A stretch of DNA of 64,000 nucleotides from Gp1-AA122 sp036378535 (GCA_036378535.1 DASUWH010000032.1:34952-98951); one strand, 5' to 3'; shown: positions 30,711-40,629, counted from the first letter of the stretch. The notes: a model not told the origin generated them from the sequence alone. Numbers and translations: made by a program.

Positions 30711-33116
30711 TTGATGGGGGTCGCCTTCGTGAGAGCCTGTATCGATAATCACTCCTCATACCGCCTTCGTACCTGGCTGCTGGTACTGGCAATATTCTTG
30801 GCGATTCGCACACACTCCCTGGCAGAGACGAACTTTACCCAGCCATTGGCGACCGGAGTGCGTATTGACCCGGTGGGAGACGCTATCGACCTTGGAAGCA
30901 TGCCGCTCGCCATGGCCTTGTCCCCCGACCGCGCCATGCTTGCCGTAATTCTGAGCGGGTGGCGAGAACAGGGGTTGCAGATTCTCGATCTCAGGTCGCG
31001 AAGGGTCACGCAAACCCTGACGCAGCCCTCAGCATTCCTTGGGGTCGCCTTTTCGCGGGATGGGAAACAGCTCTTTGTCTCAGGCGGCAATGAAGACGCG
31101 ATTTTTTGTTACTCGTGGCAAAACCATGTCGCGACTTTCGTTCGCAAAATTGTGCTCGCGGAGAAGGCCCCAGAAAAGCCTGGGTCTCGATACCCGGCCG
31201 GACTGGCTGTCTCGCCCTCGGGTAATTACATCTACGTCGCAGAAAATGTCGCCGACAACCTCGCCGTCATCGATGTCGGCACATCCCAGGTTGTGCAGAG
31301 GTTTCCCACTAATCACTATCCCTACGCTGTCGAGGTGACCTCAACCGGCAAATTATATGTTTCCGCTTGGGCCGCTGACACGCTCATGGAATTCAGGGTG
31401 AAGTCTGATGGGCAAGTCACGCCTTCCGGGAAAATAAAGGTAGGACCTCGTCCCTCCGCTCTTCTTGCGAACCGCAACGGGTCACTCCTGTTTGCCGCTT
31501 TAGCAGGTACAGATCAAATCGCGGTCGTCGACACAAAACATGACAAGGTCGTACGCTATCTTAGCGACGCCGCACCCGCAGGGCCCTCGGAAGGAAGCAC
31601 ACCGAACGCGCTGGCGCTCTCGCAGGATCAGTCCCATCTGTTCGTGGCCGAAGCCGACAACAATTCCATCGCAGCCTTCGACCTGTCAGAAGCTTCAGGT
31701 GGGAAGCCCCGTCTGCAAGGGCGAATTCCCGCCGATTGGTATCCGACCGGCGTATTCGACGTGGATGGGCAACTACTGATCCTCAGCGGCAAGGGACATG
31801 GCAGTCATGCAAATCCTGATGGCCCGACCCCAGGCGAAGGAATCAAGAGACCGCTGGGCTACGACCTCGGTCAACTGAATGGCACATTGCGATCCTGTCC
31901 CGACCGTTTCTCTCCCGCTACTCTGGCGAAGTATTCGCGCCGCGTGGCGGACGCAAACAACTGGAACGCCGGCCCAGTCCACAGAAGCTACCCTCCCTTT
32001 CATCACGTGATTTACATCATCAAGGAAAACCGCACCTACGATCAGGTTCTCGGTGATTTGAAGGAAGAGAATGGCGATCCCAGCCTGATCTTCTTCGGGC
32101 AAAACATCTCTCCCAATCATCATGCTCTAGCGCTGCGCTTTGGACTTTTCGATCGATTCTTTACCAATGCCGAGGTCAGCTCGCAGGGTCACATCTGGTC
32201 AACCGCGGCATACGTGACCGATTTCGGAGAGAAGGTCATCCCTTCTCTTTATTCTGACCGGCGCGACGGGGTCGATGGCGAAGAGATCGACGAACCGCTC
32301 CATGGTTTTCTCTGGACCCTGGCCAGAAAAAACAAAATCAGCTTCCGTGATTACGGCGAGATGATGAAGGCGCCCGAGGGGTGGCCAGTCACGCAGCGGG
32401 AACTGGCGCCGGACATCAGCCCAACCTATCCCCCCTTTGATCTGAAACTGACCGACCAGGTGCGCGCGGATGCCTGGATTGGCGAACTGCACGAGTTCGC
32501 TGCAAAAGGTGAGATGCCCAAGCTGGAAATCATGCATTTGCCAAGCGATCATACCTCCGGAGGGCGGGCCGGCTATCGAACACCCCGTGCCTACATGGCC
32601 GACAACGATCTCGCCTTGGGCAGGATCGTCGAGGCGCTGTCCAGGTCGCCCTTCTGGAAGGATACGGTCGTCTTTGTCCTTGAGGATGATTCGCAAGCCG
32701 GGCCCGATCACGTGGATTCACATCGCTCGCCCTTTTTCGCGATCTCCGCATACAACCGTCCGGGCACGATTCACCGTTTCGCAAACACAACAGATGTTGT
32801 CGCAGCGATCGAAGATATTCTCAGTTTGGGGCGGCTATCGAAGTTCGACTATTTCAGCCGCTCCCTAACCGATATTTTTGCCGCGACGCCGGACCTGGCT
32901 CCCTATACCGCAATTGTTCCTCAGGCGGACAGGGATGAACTAAATCCTCCAAACACGGCCGCGGCGAAGATGTCGGAAGACTTGGATTTCAGCGCACCCG
33001 ACAGAATCGATGACACCGTTTTCAATGAAATACTCTGGACCATGATGAAGGGACCCTTGCCCATTCCGGGTAGCAGCGCGAGAGCGCCGCTCCACACCTA
33101 CCAGATTGGCCGTTAA
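30711..33116 (+). CDS. Secreted beta-propeller (YncE-like) phosphoesterase
   Basis: An 801-residue exported protein. The frame opens with TTG-ATG at 30711/30714, and a GTG at 30729 is possible; none has a strong ribosome-binding site. A hydrophobic signal segment (RTWLLVLAIFLAIRTHSLA) is at about 19-38. Residues about 50-390 form a YncE/lactonase-like seven-bladed propeller (repeated V/A-x-S-P-D/S-G motifs and IDVGTSQVV). Residues about 425-780 are a PF04185-type phosphoesterase: HVIYIIKENRTYDQVLGD, HHALALRFGLFDRFF and DHTSGGRAGYRTP. This second domain relates to phospholipase C/acid phosphatases of the alkaline phosphatase superfamily. The metal and phosphate ligands look plausible, and the substrate is unknown. 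Confidence 0.85.
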   Translation: MMGVAFVRACIDNHSSYRLRTWLLVLAIFLAIRTHSLAETNFTQPLATGVRIDPVGDAIDLGSMPLAMALSPDRAMLAVILSGWREQGLQILDLRSRRVTQTLTQPSAFLGVAFSRDGKQLFVSGGNEDAIFCYSWQNHVATFVRKIVLAEKAPEKPGSRYPAGLAVSPSGNYIYVAENVADNLAVIDVGTSQVVQRFPTNHYPYAVEVTSTGKLYVSAWAADTLMEFRVKSDGQVTPSGKIKVGPRPSALLANRNGSLLFAALAGTDQIAVVDTKHDKVVRYLSDAAPAGPSEGSTPNALALSQDQSHLFVAEADNNSIAAFDLSEASGGKPRLQGRIPADWYPTGVFDVDGQLLILSGKGHGSHANPDGPTPGEGIKRPLGYDLGQLNGTLRSCPDRFSPATLAKYSRRVADANNWNAGPVHRSYPPFHHVIYIIKENRTYDQVLGDLKEENGDPSLIFFGQNISPNHHALALRFGLFDRFFTNAEVSSQGHIWSTAAYVTDFGEKVIPSLYSDRRDGVDGEEIDEPLHGFLWTLARKNKISFRDYGEMMKAPEGWPVTQRELAPDISPTYPPFDLKLTDQVRADAWIGELHEFAAKGEMPKLEIMHLPSDHTSGGRAGYRTPRAYMADNDLALGRIVEALSRSPFWKDTVVFVLEDDSQAGPDHVDSHRSPFFAISAYNRPGTIHRFANTTDVVAAIEDILSLGRLSKFDYFSRSLTDIFAATPDLAPYTAIVPQADRDELNPPNTAAAKMSEDLDFSAPDRIDDTVFNEILWTMMKGPLPIPGSSARAPLHTYQIGR

Positions 33117-33240
33117 CCGGGCGCGATTACGCCGGTTCTGTATGTTCGCCCGTCCTTTTTATTCAACACCAGCCGATCGCGAGCACAGTTGAATCACATT
33201 GGCAGCCACCCGCATCGAAGTAGAAGCCGGAGGAACGGGA

Positions 33241-33669
33241 ATGGACACTCTCGAAAAGCTTGAACAGGAACTAGCTTCGTGGCCGCAGGTATCGGTTCAT
33301 CCGCATCGCTTTGGAGGAAGGGAGTTCCGGTTCGGAGCAGCGGAAATTGGTCACCTGCACATCGGTGGCAATCTCGACATCCCTTTTCCCCGTTCGGTGC
33401 GCGATGCTCTTCTAACCGCAGGGCTCGTTATAAAACACTATTGGGTTCCTAATTCCGGCTGGACCACCTATCGAGTGCGTACTGAACGGGACCTGCAACA
33501 CGCGCTGTGGCTGCTGCGGTTGTCCTACTTGCGCTATCGCCTGAAAACCGCGGCCGAGCCGCAGTTGTTTCTCGAAAGCGAGAGCACGGCATTACATCTG
33601 ACTCCCGAGCTCAAGTCGTTGTTTACGCAATTGCTTCCCGCCACAGCACACACCCGGGTAGCCGTATAA
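33241..33669 (+). CDS. DUF5519 (luciferase-domain) family protein
   Basis: A 142-residue protein from the ATG at 33241 with a GGAGG-type ribosome-binding site. An in-frame upstream start at 33199 is less likely. The sequence has the DUF5519 pattern: HRFGGREFRFGAAEIGHLH, DIPFP, the pair KHYWVPNSGWTTYRVR, then a C-terminal helical stretch LQHALWLLRLSYLRYRL. The family name reflects a domain found at the end of some luciferase-like proteins, but the function is not established. It lies between the phosphoesterase and an MFS exporter on the same strand. Confidence 0.82.
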   Translation: MDTLEKLEQELASWPQVSVHPHRFGGREFRFGAAEIGHLHIGGNLDIPFPRSVRDALLTAGLVIKHYWVPNSGWTTYRVRTERDLQHALWLLRLSYLRYRLKTAAEPQLFLESESTALHLTPELKSLFTQLLPATAHTRVAV

Positions 33670-33715
33670 ACTACTCTCGGTACGATTCAGATCCCCCAGA
33701 CTTGAGATTGAGCCG

Positions 33716-34978
33716 ATGTGCGCTCAGGCGAACTTAGAACTCGATAATAGCAAAGCGAACCAGGCGCAGACCTCGCGCTTTCGGCGAGTCTTCAAAGCAT
33801 TCCATTATCGCGATTTTCGGCTCATGTGGTTCGGCGCGTGCACATCCAGCATCGGGACGTGGATGCAGATTGTGGCCCAAGGCTGGCTCATTTACAGGTT
33901 GAGCCACTCCGCGTTTCTCCTAGCGCTCGATCAATTCCTCGGCGGCATTCCCATCTTCTTCTCGCTAATCGGCGGCGTCGTAGCCGACCGTACCGAACGA
34001 CGAAAAATCCTTCTAATTTCTCAGTACATCCAGATGGCGAGCGCGACCGTGTTGACGATTCTGGTCAGTGCCGGACTCGTACACGTCTGGCATATTCTCT
34101 GCCTGTCATTTGTTTCAGGATTGGCACAAGCCTTTGGCGGACCAGCCTACCAGGCGCTGATACCTACCTTGGTTGATCGCGACGATATGCCGAATGCCAT
34201 CGCCCTGAACTCGATTCAATTCAACATGGCCGTGACCATCGGGCCGGCGCTGGCTGGCCAGGCCCTGGCCAAGTTTGGCGAGAAGTGGTGTTTTGGGCTG
34301 AATGCTCTTTCCTTTCTGGCCCCGATTATCTCGCTGCTCATTATCTCCACGCGATTCCTTCCCCAGCCTACGAACGAATCCATTTTGAGCAGCCTCAAGC
34401 AGGGCATCAAATTCATCCGCCGCCAGACCTCAATGGAGGCGCTCACAGTTCTGGCCTTCTGCACCACCAGCTTAAGCATGCCAATGCGGACCTACATTCC
34501 GGTGTTCGTGAAGGACATCTTTCATCGCGGCCCGGAAACGTACGGCAACCTGCTTTCGCTGATGGGAGTCGGCTCGATTTGCGGATCGCTGCTGGTGGCC
34601 AGCAAAGGCAATATGCACAACAAAGGACGGTTCGCGCTTACTGTGCTTGTGTGCCTGGGTTTCGCAATTTCAGTTTTCTCGTTCTCGCGCTGGTTGCCTT
34701 TGAGTTATGCCATGCTGGTGGTTGTGGGCGCCTCTATGATGGGGGTGTTTGCCACCGTGACGTCGCTGGTTCAGTTGATCACGACTAACGAGATGCGCGG
34801 ACGGGTTATGAGCGTTTACAACTGCGCCTTCCGCGGCGGCATGCCCATGGGCAACCTTGTTTCCGGATGGCTGGTTCCAGTCTTTACGGCGCCTGTAGTG
34901 TTGGGGGTAAACGGAATGATCTTGGTCCTCGTCGCTATCTACTTCTTTATGATCCAACGGCAAGTAGCCCGGCTGTGA
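33716..34978 (+). CDS. MFS transporter, EntS-like exporter
   Basis: A 420-residue major facilitator with about 12 TM helices. The N-terminus contains FRLMWFGACTSSIGTWMQIVAQGWL, which is typical of the EntS/MFS_3 branch, and the loop 2-3 signature GGVVADRTERRK. Relatives export enterobactin or other small molecules. No siderophore genes are nearby, so the substrate is unknown. The start ATG has only a weak ribosome-binding site. It ends 120 bp before the ECF sigma factor gene. Confidence 0.87.
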   Translation: MCAQANLELDNSKANQAQTSRFRRVFKAFHYRDFRLMWFGACTSSIGTWMQIVAQGWLIYRLSHSAFLLALDQFLGGIPIFFSLIGGVVADRTERRKILLISQYIQMASATVLTILVSAGLVHVWHILCLSFVSGLAQAFGGPAYQALIPTLVDRDDMPNAIALNSIQFNMAVTIGPALAGQALAKFGEKWCFGLNALSFLAPIISLLIISTRFLPQPTNESILSSLKQGIKFIRRQTSMEALTVLAFCTTSLSMPMRTYIPVFVKDIFHRGPETYGNLLSLMGVGSICGSLLVASKGNMHNKGRFALTVLVCLGFAISVFSFSRWLPLSYAMLVVVGASMMGVFATVTSLVQLITTNEMRGRVMSVYNCAFRGGMPMGNLVSGWLVPVFTAPVVLGVNGMILVLVAIYFFMIQRQVARL

Positions 34979-35098
34979 GCGCCGGTTCCTGGCAAGAACA
35001 TCCTCCTCTGGCCTGCTGCTCAAGGCTCACCTGCCAGACCGCCGCCACCATGCAAAATCCATAAAATATTTTGCGCGCCCTGGCGTCTACATAAGTAG

Positions 35099-35686
35099 AT
35101 GCAGGAAGCGCTGACAAAACAGCTTGCGATGGCGCAACAGGACCAAACCATTTCCGAGGCGGTTGACCGGGAGTATGTCCGACTGCGCAATTTCATCCGC
35201 AGGCGTGTGGCCGATGCAAGCGATGCGGAAGACATCCTGCAGGAAGTCTTCTATGAGTTGATCGAGGCTTATCGCATGATGAAGCCGATTGAGCAGGTCA
35301 CGGCCTGGCTGTTTCGGGTGGCGCGCAACCGAATCATAGATTCATTTCGGCGAAGAAAGCGTGAAGAGTTAAGAAGCGCTCCTCAGATCGTGGACGGCGA
35401 GAGCGTGGCTTCAGACTTACTGGACTCGTTGCCTTCCGCAGACGCGGGGCCCGAGGCTGCCCACGTGCGGAGTTTGTTACTTGAGGAATTGAACGCGGCT
35501 CTGGAAGAACTGCCGGAAGAGCAGCGGGAGGTATTCGTCGCGCATGAACTCATGGGCTACAGCTTCAGTGATATTGCCGCGCGCACCGGCATCGGCGAGA
35601 ACACATTGCGAACCCGCAAATACTACGCAGTGCAATACCTGCGCCAGCGACTTCGCAATATTTATGACGAATTCACGGGAACGTGA
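35099..35686 (+). CDS. ECF-family RNA polymerase sigma factor
   Basis: A 195-residue sigma-70-type factor. Region 2 (about 22-90) shows YVRLRNFIRRRVADASDAEDILQEVFYEL, and AWLFRVARNRIIDSFRRRKRE is region 2.4. Region 4 (about 130-185) contains LEELPEEQREVFVAHELMGYSFSDIAARTGIGENTLRTR, an HTH. Regions 1.1 and 3 are absent, as in ECF factors. The gene is followed after 9 bp by a small membrane protein that is likely its functional partner. Both the starting signal and the target genes are unknown. Confidence 0.92.
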   Translation: MQEALTKQLAMAQQDQTISEAVDREYVRLRNFIRRRVADASDAEDILQEVFYELIEAYRMMKPIEQVTAWLFRVARNRIIDSFRRRKREELRSAPQIVDGESVASDLLDSLPSADAGPEAAHVRSLLLEELNAALEELPEEQREVFVAHELMGYSFSDIAARTGIGENTLRTRKYYAVQYLRQRLRNIYDEFTGT

Positions 35687-35695
35687 GGGATAACC

Positions 35696-36025
35696 ATGAG
35701 AAGAATGGCAAGGATTTTGAAGTTTGTGGTGCTGGGGGTGCTGTTCATCGGCGTCGCAGGTTTGGTAGTGATGCGCCTGTGGAACTGGCTGGCACCGGTC
35801 TTGTTTGGGTGGCACCTGATTACGTTCTGGCAGGCCCTGGGACTATTGCTTATCTGCAAGATTCTTTTCGGTGGGTTTCGCGGCCGCCCCGGACCACCGA
35901 TGTACTGGCGGCGTCGCATGATGGAGCGCTGGGCCAAGATGACACCGGAGGAACGCGAGAAATTTCGCCAGTCAATGCCCCGGTGCGGTTCATTCGGCGA
36001 GTCTCCTGCCGAGCCAAAGAGTTGA
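35696..36025 (+). CDS. Small membrane protein paired with ECF sigma factor
   Basis: A 109-residue protein with a GAGGGA ribosome-binding site overlapping the end of the sigma gene. Two TM helices (about 6-28, LKFVVLGVLFIGVAGLVVMR, and 42-60, FWQALGLLLICKILFGG) are followed by a basic, soluble C-terminal tail with MYWRRRMMERWAKMTPEEREKF. Such small proteins often follow ECF sigma factors in Acidobacteria. An anti-sigma role is an inference; no zinc anti-sigma motif is seen. Confidence 0.7.
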   Translation: MRRMARILKFVVLGVLFIGVAGLVVMRLWNWLAPVLFGWHLITFWQALGLLLICKILFGGFRGRPGPPMYWRRRMMERWAKMTPEEREKFRQSMPRCGSFGESPAEPKS

Positions 36026-36501
36026 GCCAACGAACTAACATTTGCCGGCGATGAATCTAAATCGAGTATTCCCAAGACTGCAGTAGGCAGCGGTGATCTT
36101 TCTCACTTGTATAGGTGTAGCAGCGGATGGATGTCGGGCGATAGTTCTGTTGAAGCCCGCTTCACCGAGCGCAAGGAAAAAATCCGGCAGAGCAGTTAGA
36201 CGTTCGCCTTGTGAAGCAGCGCTGCTTACCCAGTTAGATGGCTAACCAATCTTCTTTTTTACTGGCGGACTGCCGGCTCACACGCCAGAGCCGAAAGAGG
36301 TCTTAGGGACTGCATTCTGGATCGGCTTCACTCTGCAAATGATAGCCGCCGAAATCTGGATCAACTACACCAGGGACAGGCTCGCCTAATTAAAGCACAG
36401 CACTCCTGTCCGAGCTGATACCGTGGCATGCGTGGCCGCCTCGGGCCTCGGCTGGAATGAAGCCGGGCACACGCGCCCGGCTCGAGTCTGGCAATTAACC
36501 G
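36026..36501. other. Intergenic region with a possible gene fragment
   Basis: These 476 bp have no intact gene. On the plus strand, about 36245-36390, one frame without a start codon reads ...TPEPKEVLGTAFWIGFTLQM and ends IWINYTRDRLA-stop. It looks like a C-terminal protein fragment with one hydrophobic helix. No tRNA, hairpin with U-tract or repeat was noted elsewhere. Confidence 0.35.
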
Positions 36502-36828
36502 CTACGCTGCGCTAGCCACTTTCGCGACGTCGGCAACCGCACCTTGAGCAACTTGCGCGGCCGCGGTGGCTTTGTTGAAATCTCCGGCTGTATTGGCTAC
36601 GGACACGATGCCGTCGATCGCATTGCTCACCGCGGTGGTTGCCGCATCGATCATTGGTTTATTTTCCGGAGTGACCAGGCCAGCCACGGCAGAAGAGAGG
36701 CCGATGGCATCGAGAGCCATCTGCTTCTTCGTGGGTCCGTCTTTCTCACCGGCAAGAGCTTCTACGCCTACTACCGCTACCGGGGCAGCTGAAAGCAATT
36801 TCGAAATTAAAGTGAGCCAGTTAGACAT
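36502..36828 (-). CDS. Small Ala-rich protein of unknown function
   Basis: A 108-residue Ala/Val-rich protein with an AAGGAG ribosome-binding site. It begins MSNWLTLISKLLSAAPVAVVG and has a KKQMALDAIGLSSAVAGLV segment and a long Ala-rich helical C-terminus. No cleavable signal is clear. A similar pattern of amphipathic and Ala-rich helices occurs in some phage-associated proteins, but I cannot name a family. It is divergent from the cluster of three unrecognised genes that begins at 37366. Confidence 0.6.
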   Translation of the reverse strand: MSNWLTLISKLLSAAPVAVVGVEALAGEKDGPTKKQMALDAIGLSSAVAGLVTPENKPMIDAATTAVSNAIDGIVSVANTAGDFNKATAAAQVAQGAVADVAKVASAA

Positions 36829-37365
36829 AGGTATCTCCTTGCGCCCTTCGCGCCGTTACCGGCGTAAGCACTTTCATGTCCACAGGTTGTGTGGAAGGCC
36901 AGATCTCTGACCCATACGAAAGAAAAGGACTTATCCTAGTGTAGGCTAGCTTACATCTGCGAGGTGCATATCCGAAAGGTTAGGCCGATGACGCATTCGT
37001 TAGTATTTGTCTATCGCTTATTCAGCGCAGTAACTAACTGACGCTGTCCACGAAGGTTGTTATCTCGTCTTAGGTTCACCAGACAAAGGCGTGCTACGTC
37101 TGAATGAGCGCACTTTGAATAGTCAATAATCTGACGTTCTTATAACGGTTTACTTGACATTGCCTGCTTGGCGTGGCATACCAGTTGCTCAAGAAAGCGC
37201 GGCAGTTCTCAGGTTTCCATGTTCACCCAATCCGAAGAATACAGTTAACGACCTGCCTAGCAGTTCGCAGCCTGCCCGGTTCGGGGAGCTCGGAATTTGA
37301 GTCAGAACTCCGGATTTGGCACTTCCCCACGTACGACAAGACCAGCGCTGTAGGAGGCGCTTGCT
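36829..37365. other. Divergent intergenic region upstream of the 1081-residue protein gene
   Basis: These 537 bp separate the small Ala-rich gene and the large unrecognised gene, which are divergent. A candidate promoter is at 37154-37182. No ORF with a start and ribosome-binding site was seen, nor a hairpin or RNA gene. Confidence 0.4.
37154..37182 (+). promoter_or_regulatory. Candidate sigma-70-type promoter of the three-gene unknown cluster
   Basis: TTGACA (37154-37159) is a perfect -35. After a 17-bp spacer, CATACC (37177-37182) sits at the -10 position and matches the consensus at only three of six bases. It would give a leader of about 175 bp before the ATG at 37366. Confidence 0.3.
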
Positions 37366-40300
37366 ATGGCAATGCCATCCCCTCTCCCTATGGGGCCCGT
37401 ACCGGGACCATTTACGTTCCGTTTTGCCAAGAACCTGTCCTTGCGGGATACGAACGGAGCTCTGGCAGTCAGCCTGGCAACGCCCGCCGACCCAGTTCTC
37501 GCGGCAGAACTAGCCGCCGACAAGCCATTCAGCGGAACTGGGGACATCGCAAGCGGAACCCTGCAAGTCCAAACTGTCCCCCCAGACAAGAGCATTCAGT
37601 TTCTGCAGGGAAAAGCCATGGTGGGATTTTCAGCCGACGCGAGTGCCTTCGGCCAGATCGCCCGCTACTTCGACCCCGCCGACCTCGCGGCTGCCCTCCC
37701 GGTAACCGATGCGATCTCGCCCGCGATTTTTGGCGGCAACGATCCCGACTTTTACTATCTTTTGCTTGATTGGGGTTACGACGCCCATGCATCCGGTAAC
37801 GGCAAGATTGCCCTGACCGCCTCCGGCAGTGTGGATTTCGGAGTCGACGCTGCCAGCAAAGGTGGTTTCGCGGTCGTGCGGCGATTCCCCGCCAATACCG
37901 GTTCGCTGGATGCTATTCAACAACTCTTGGACTGCTGGCTCCTGCCGGCACAGATCGGGGCGGAACTGCCCATCGCCTTGTCCGCCGACAACCCCATTCC
38001 GGTGGGGACGTGGGTCATTGCGGAAACTCAGGGCTCCGTACAAGGAAAACTTGGCGTGACCTACGGCTTCGATTTCAGTTGGCTACGTCAGATCGCAACT
38101 GGAGGACCCACCGGTCTTGCCGGCGACATTGCCTTGAAACTCCAAGCCAACGTTTCCGCAGCTTTGGGTTTTGAAATCGCTGGCAAGTTCGAGATCGTGG
38201 TCAGCCGCCCGGCCGATTCTGCAGTTCGCCTGCAGGTCTTCAAGCAGCGTAATAAAGGGTGGGATTTCGCCCTTAATGTGAACTGCCTGGCTGCGTCTTC
38301 CGCTACTGGCTTTCCTTCAAACGTGGATGAGCTCACCTCAGCTATCCTGGGCCTTCACCATCAGCAGATTCTTCGTTATCTGCAAGCCCTCGAAAAGTGG
38401 TCGAAATCAACGGATCCGTTGCCGGATACCTTGGCACAGCTGGGTGCGCCTGCGGCTCTTGATCTTCTCAAGAAGCTGACTGGCCTGGATCCGGCCACCA
38501 ACTTCTCTGGCGCTCTGCAAAAGCTGACGACATTCCTGGATCAGTGGACGGGGCTCGACCAGCGCATCTCCGCTGTGCTTTGGAACCTCACGAACGGGCC
38601 CTTCGTAAGCGACATAACGAGTATCTGTCAAACCATTGCCAACGGCTCCGCTCAAGATTTTCAGAAATTGCTCAACGATAATCTGCCCAAGAGCAACTTT
38701 CTAGCGAGTCCCCAAGGGCAGTTCCTGGAAACGCTGTGCATGGGCCGCATCCTGCAGGCCTTGGATAGCAACCCGATCTTTCAACAAGTACAGGCAAACG
38801 CGCGTACTTGTCTATCACTCCTGAGCGCTGCCGGACCAGCGGGCGCAGGCACCCTGCTGTCTCAGCTGCAGAACTTTCTTCAGCAGAACGTCTCCGTACA
38901 GGCCTTGGAGAACAAGGCTTTTGAGGCGGTCGAGCCCTTACTGAAAGCTAAATTAGCGGACCTGCTGGATACAGCCGGGCTCACTCCCGACCACGTGCAG
39001 AAAATCAAAGACTTTCTTCAGAAGCTTGAGGGCCAGGCGAACAACATTTATCAAAAAGCATTAAAGGCAGTGAACAGCCAATATGGCCTCGCACTCTCCG
39101 CCACCTACAGCTCGACAAGCAGCGACCAGCAGTTACTCGACGTTGCTTTCGACCTCAGCAAAGCGGGAACCGCCGCTCTCCTGACCAATGCGATCGGTGG
39201 TGATTTCACCGATCTCCTCTATTCGGATCATGACGGCGTCAGCTGGGGAACTTGTGTCTTCGCACATGGGATCGAGCGACACGCGCACGTTGATTTCCGC
39301 ATGCCCTTCTACACCTCCAGTTTCGACGATCTAAACACGGCGATGGCCTCGATGAACTTCGTGCCCAATCAAGCCGACAAAACCGTCTCGTTTCAGCTGT
39401 CGGCCAGTGATGACGTGCGCACCGTCGTTAACTCCAACTCCGGAAGCGACAGTCAAATGGCTATCGCCGCCGTGATCCCGGCTCAGAATAGCCGCGTTCT
39501 GGTCCATGATTCTGCCGAAAACATGAGCATGGCTTACAGCCTGAAACAGGCGATACCGGGCATGCGGCGCTCGTACATGCAGTACCAGGTCAAACCCTAC
39601 GTGCAGATATATCTTCCCGACGCGTTCGGAGCCCAGAGTTCATACGATGACTGGCTTGGAGACATGGACAAGACCCTTGATCAACTGGGAAATCACGGCA
39701 CCGATCTCTTCGGCAACACGCTGCTGTCGCTCCGGATCTCGGTCCCATCGTCTCTGGCTAGTGCATGGCTGAATGCGCCCGCCGATAACAAATCCCCTGT
39801 GTATCTCGATATGTCACGCCGGCTCCAGTCACGGCTCAAACAGCTGCTGACCTTCTTTTATTTCTCCGATCCGAGTCACTTTACCGATATCAATTCGGCT
39901 TCGCCCCTGATCGCGTACGCGAGTGTTCCTGCGTCCACCGCGGCCCGGCTGAACAACGGAGCGTTAACCCTGCAAATCCCCGGTGATGTCTATTGGGACT
40001 GGATGGATCCGGACATTCGACACGCCATGCTGTACAACTCGATTACGCAAGGACGCCTGAGTGCAGCCCTATCCATGATTTACAACCGTCTGCAGGCAAT
40101 TCCAGATTTGAGTTCCACGGCGAAGTTCTACCAGCCCAACGATCTCAATATCGGCAACCTGCTCCACAGCTGCGACAGTGGCTTCGGGGCCACGTTATTT
40201 CAATCCTTGCTGTTCACCGAAGCCACCTTGGTTCACGGCACCGTGCAAGCGGCGGTGGATATGGGCAAGTTCGTGAGCAATCCAACGCCGGATCAGGCTC

Positions 40301-40611
40301 TGCAGAGGATCGCAAAATTCGGGGCGGACATTACATCCACCTTCAACGACAAGCTGAAGAGTGTCTATGGAGGAGATGCAGTTCGTCCGCTGGGCAGCGC
40401 GCTCTTTATTGAAGCTGCACTAAGCCTGGCCGGTAATGATCCGCAAGCTCCCAAGGCCAGTGCCATGCTGCAGGCCACGGTGGTGAGCGACGAAGTTAGT
40501 AAGCCCGACTCTCCATTTCACATGCCAGACTATCTGATTGGCCAAGAGCCGCCCATGAACCTGTGCTTGATTTCTCAGTCGCTGTTCTCATCGGGAGCGC
40601 TGACAACCTAG
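37366..40611 (+). CDS. Large protein of unknown function (1081 residues)
   Basis: The ATG at 37366 follows AGGAGG. The protein has no signal peptide and no obvious TM helix. Its middle is rich in amphipathic helices (about 350-600). Both ends are beta-rich with DFGVDAASKGGFAVVRRF, LKLQANVSAALGFEIAGKFE and GDVYWDWMDPDIRHAMLY. I do not recognise any catalytic motif. It is followed after 18 bp by a membrane protein, and 3 bp beyond that by a peptidoglycan-binding hydrolase-like protein, so the three form one operon. The role is unknown; the set could act at the cell envelope. Confidence 0.75.
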   Translation: MAMPSPLPMGPVPGPFTFRFAKNLSLRDTNGALAVSLATPADPVLAAELAADKPFSGTGDIASGTLQVQTVPPDKSIQFLQGKAMVGFSADASAFGQIARYFDPADLAAALPVTDAISPAIFGGNDPDFYYLLLDWGYDAHASGNGKIALTASGSVDFGVDAASKGGFAVVRRFPANTGSLDAIQQLLDCWLLPAQIGAELPIALSADNPIPVGTWVIAETQGSVQGKLGVTYGFDFSWLRQIATGGPTGLAGDIALKLQANVSAALGFEIAGKFEIVVSRPADSAVRLQVFKQRNKGWDFALNVNCLAASSATGFPSNVDELTSAILGLHHQQILRYLQALEKWSKSTDPLPDTLAQLGAPAALDLLKKLTGLDPATNFSGALQKLTTFLDQWTGLDQRISAVLWNLTNGPFVSDITSICQTIANGSAQDFQKLLNDNLPKSNFLASPQGQFLETLCMGRILQALDSNPIFQQVQANARTCLSLLSAAGPAGAGTLLSQLQNFLQQNVSVQALENKAFEAVEPLLKAKLADLLDTAGLTPDHVQKIKDFLQKLEGQANNIYQKALKAVNSQYGLALSATYSSTSSDQQLLDVAFDLSKAGTAALLTNAIGGDFTDLLYSDHDGVSWGTCVFAHGIERHAHVDFRMPFYTSSFDDLNTAMASMNFVPNQADKTVSFQLSASDDVRTVVNSNSGSDSQMAIAAVIPAQNSRVLVHDSAENMSMAYSLKQAIPGMRRSYMQYQVKPYVQIYLPDAFGAQSSYDDWLGDMDKTLDQLGNHGTDLFGNTLLSLRISVPSSLASAWLNAPADNKSPVYLDMSRRLQSRLKQLLTFFYFSDPSHFTDINSASPLIAYASVPASTAARLNNGALTLQIPGDVYWDWMDPDIRHAMLYNSITQGRLSAALSMIYNRLQAIPDLSSTAKFYQPNDLNIGNLLHSCDSGFGATLFQSLLFTEATLVHGTVQAAVDMGKFVSNPTPDQALQRIAKFGADITSTFNDKLKSVYGGDAVRPLGSALFIEAALSLAGNDPQAPKASAMLQATVVSDEVSKPDSPFHMPDYLIGQEPPMNLCLISQSLFSSGALTT

Positions 40612-40629
40612 TCTGCGGAGGATGCGTAC

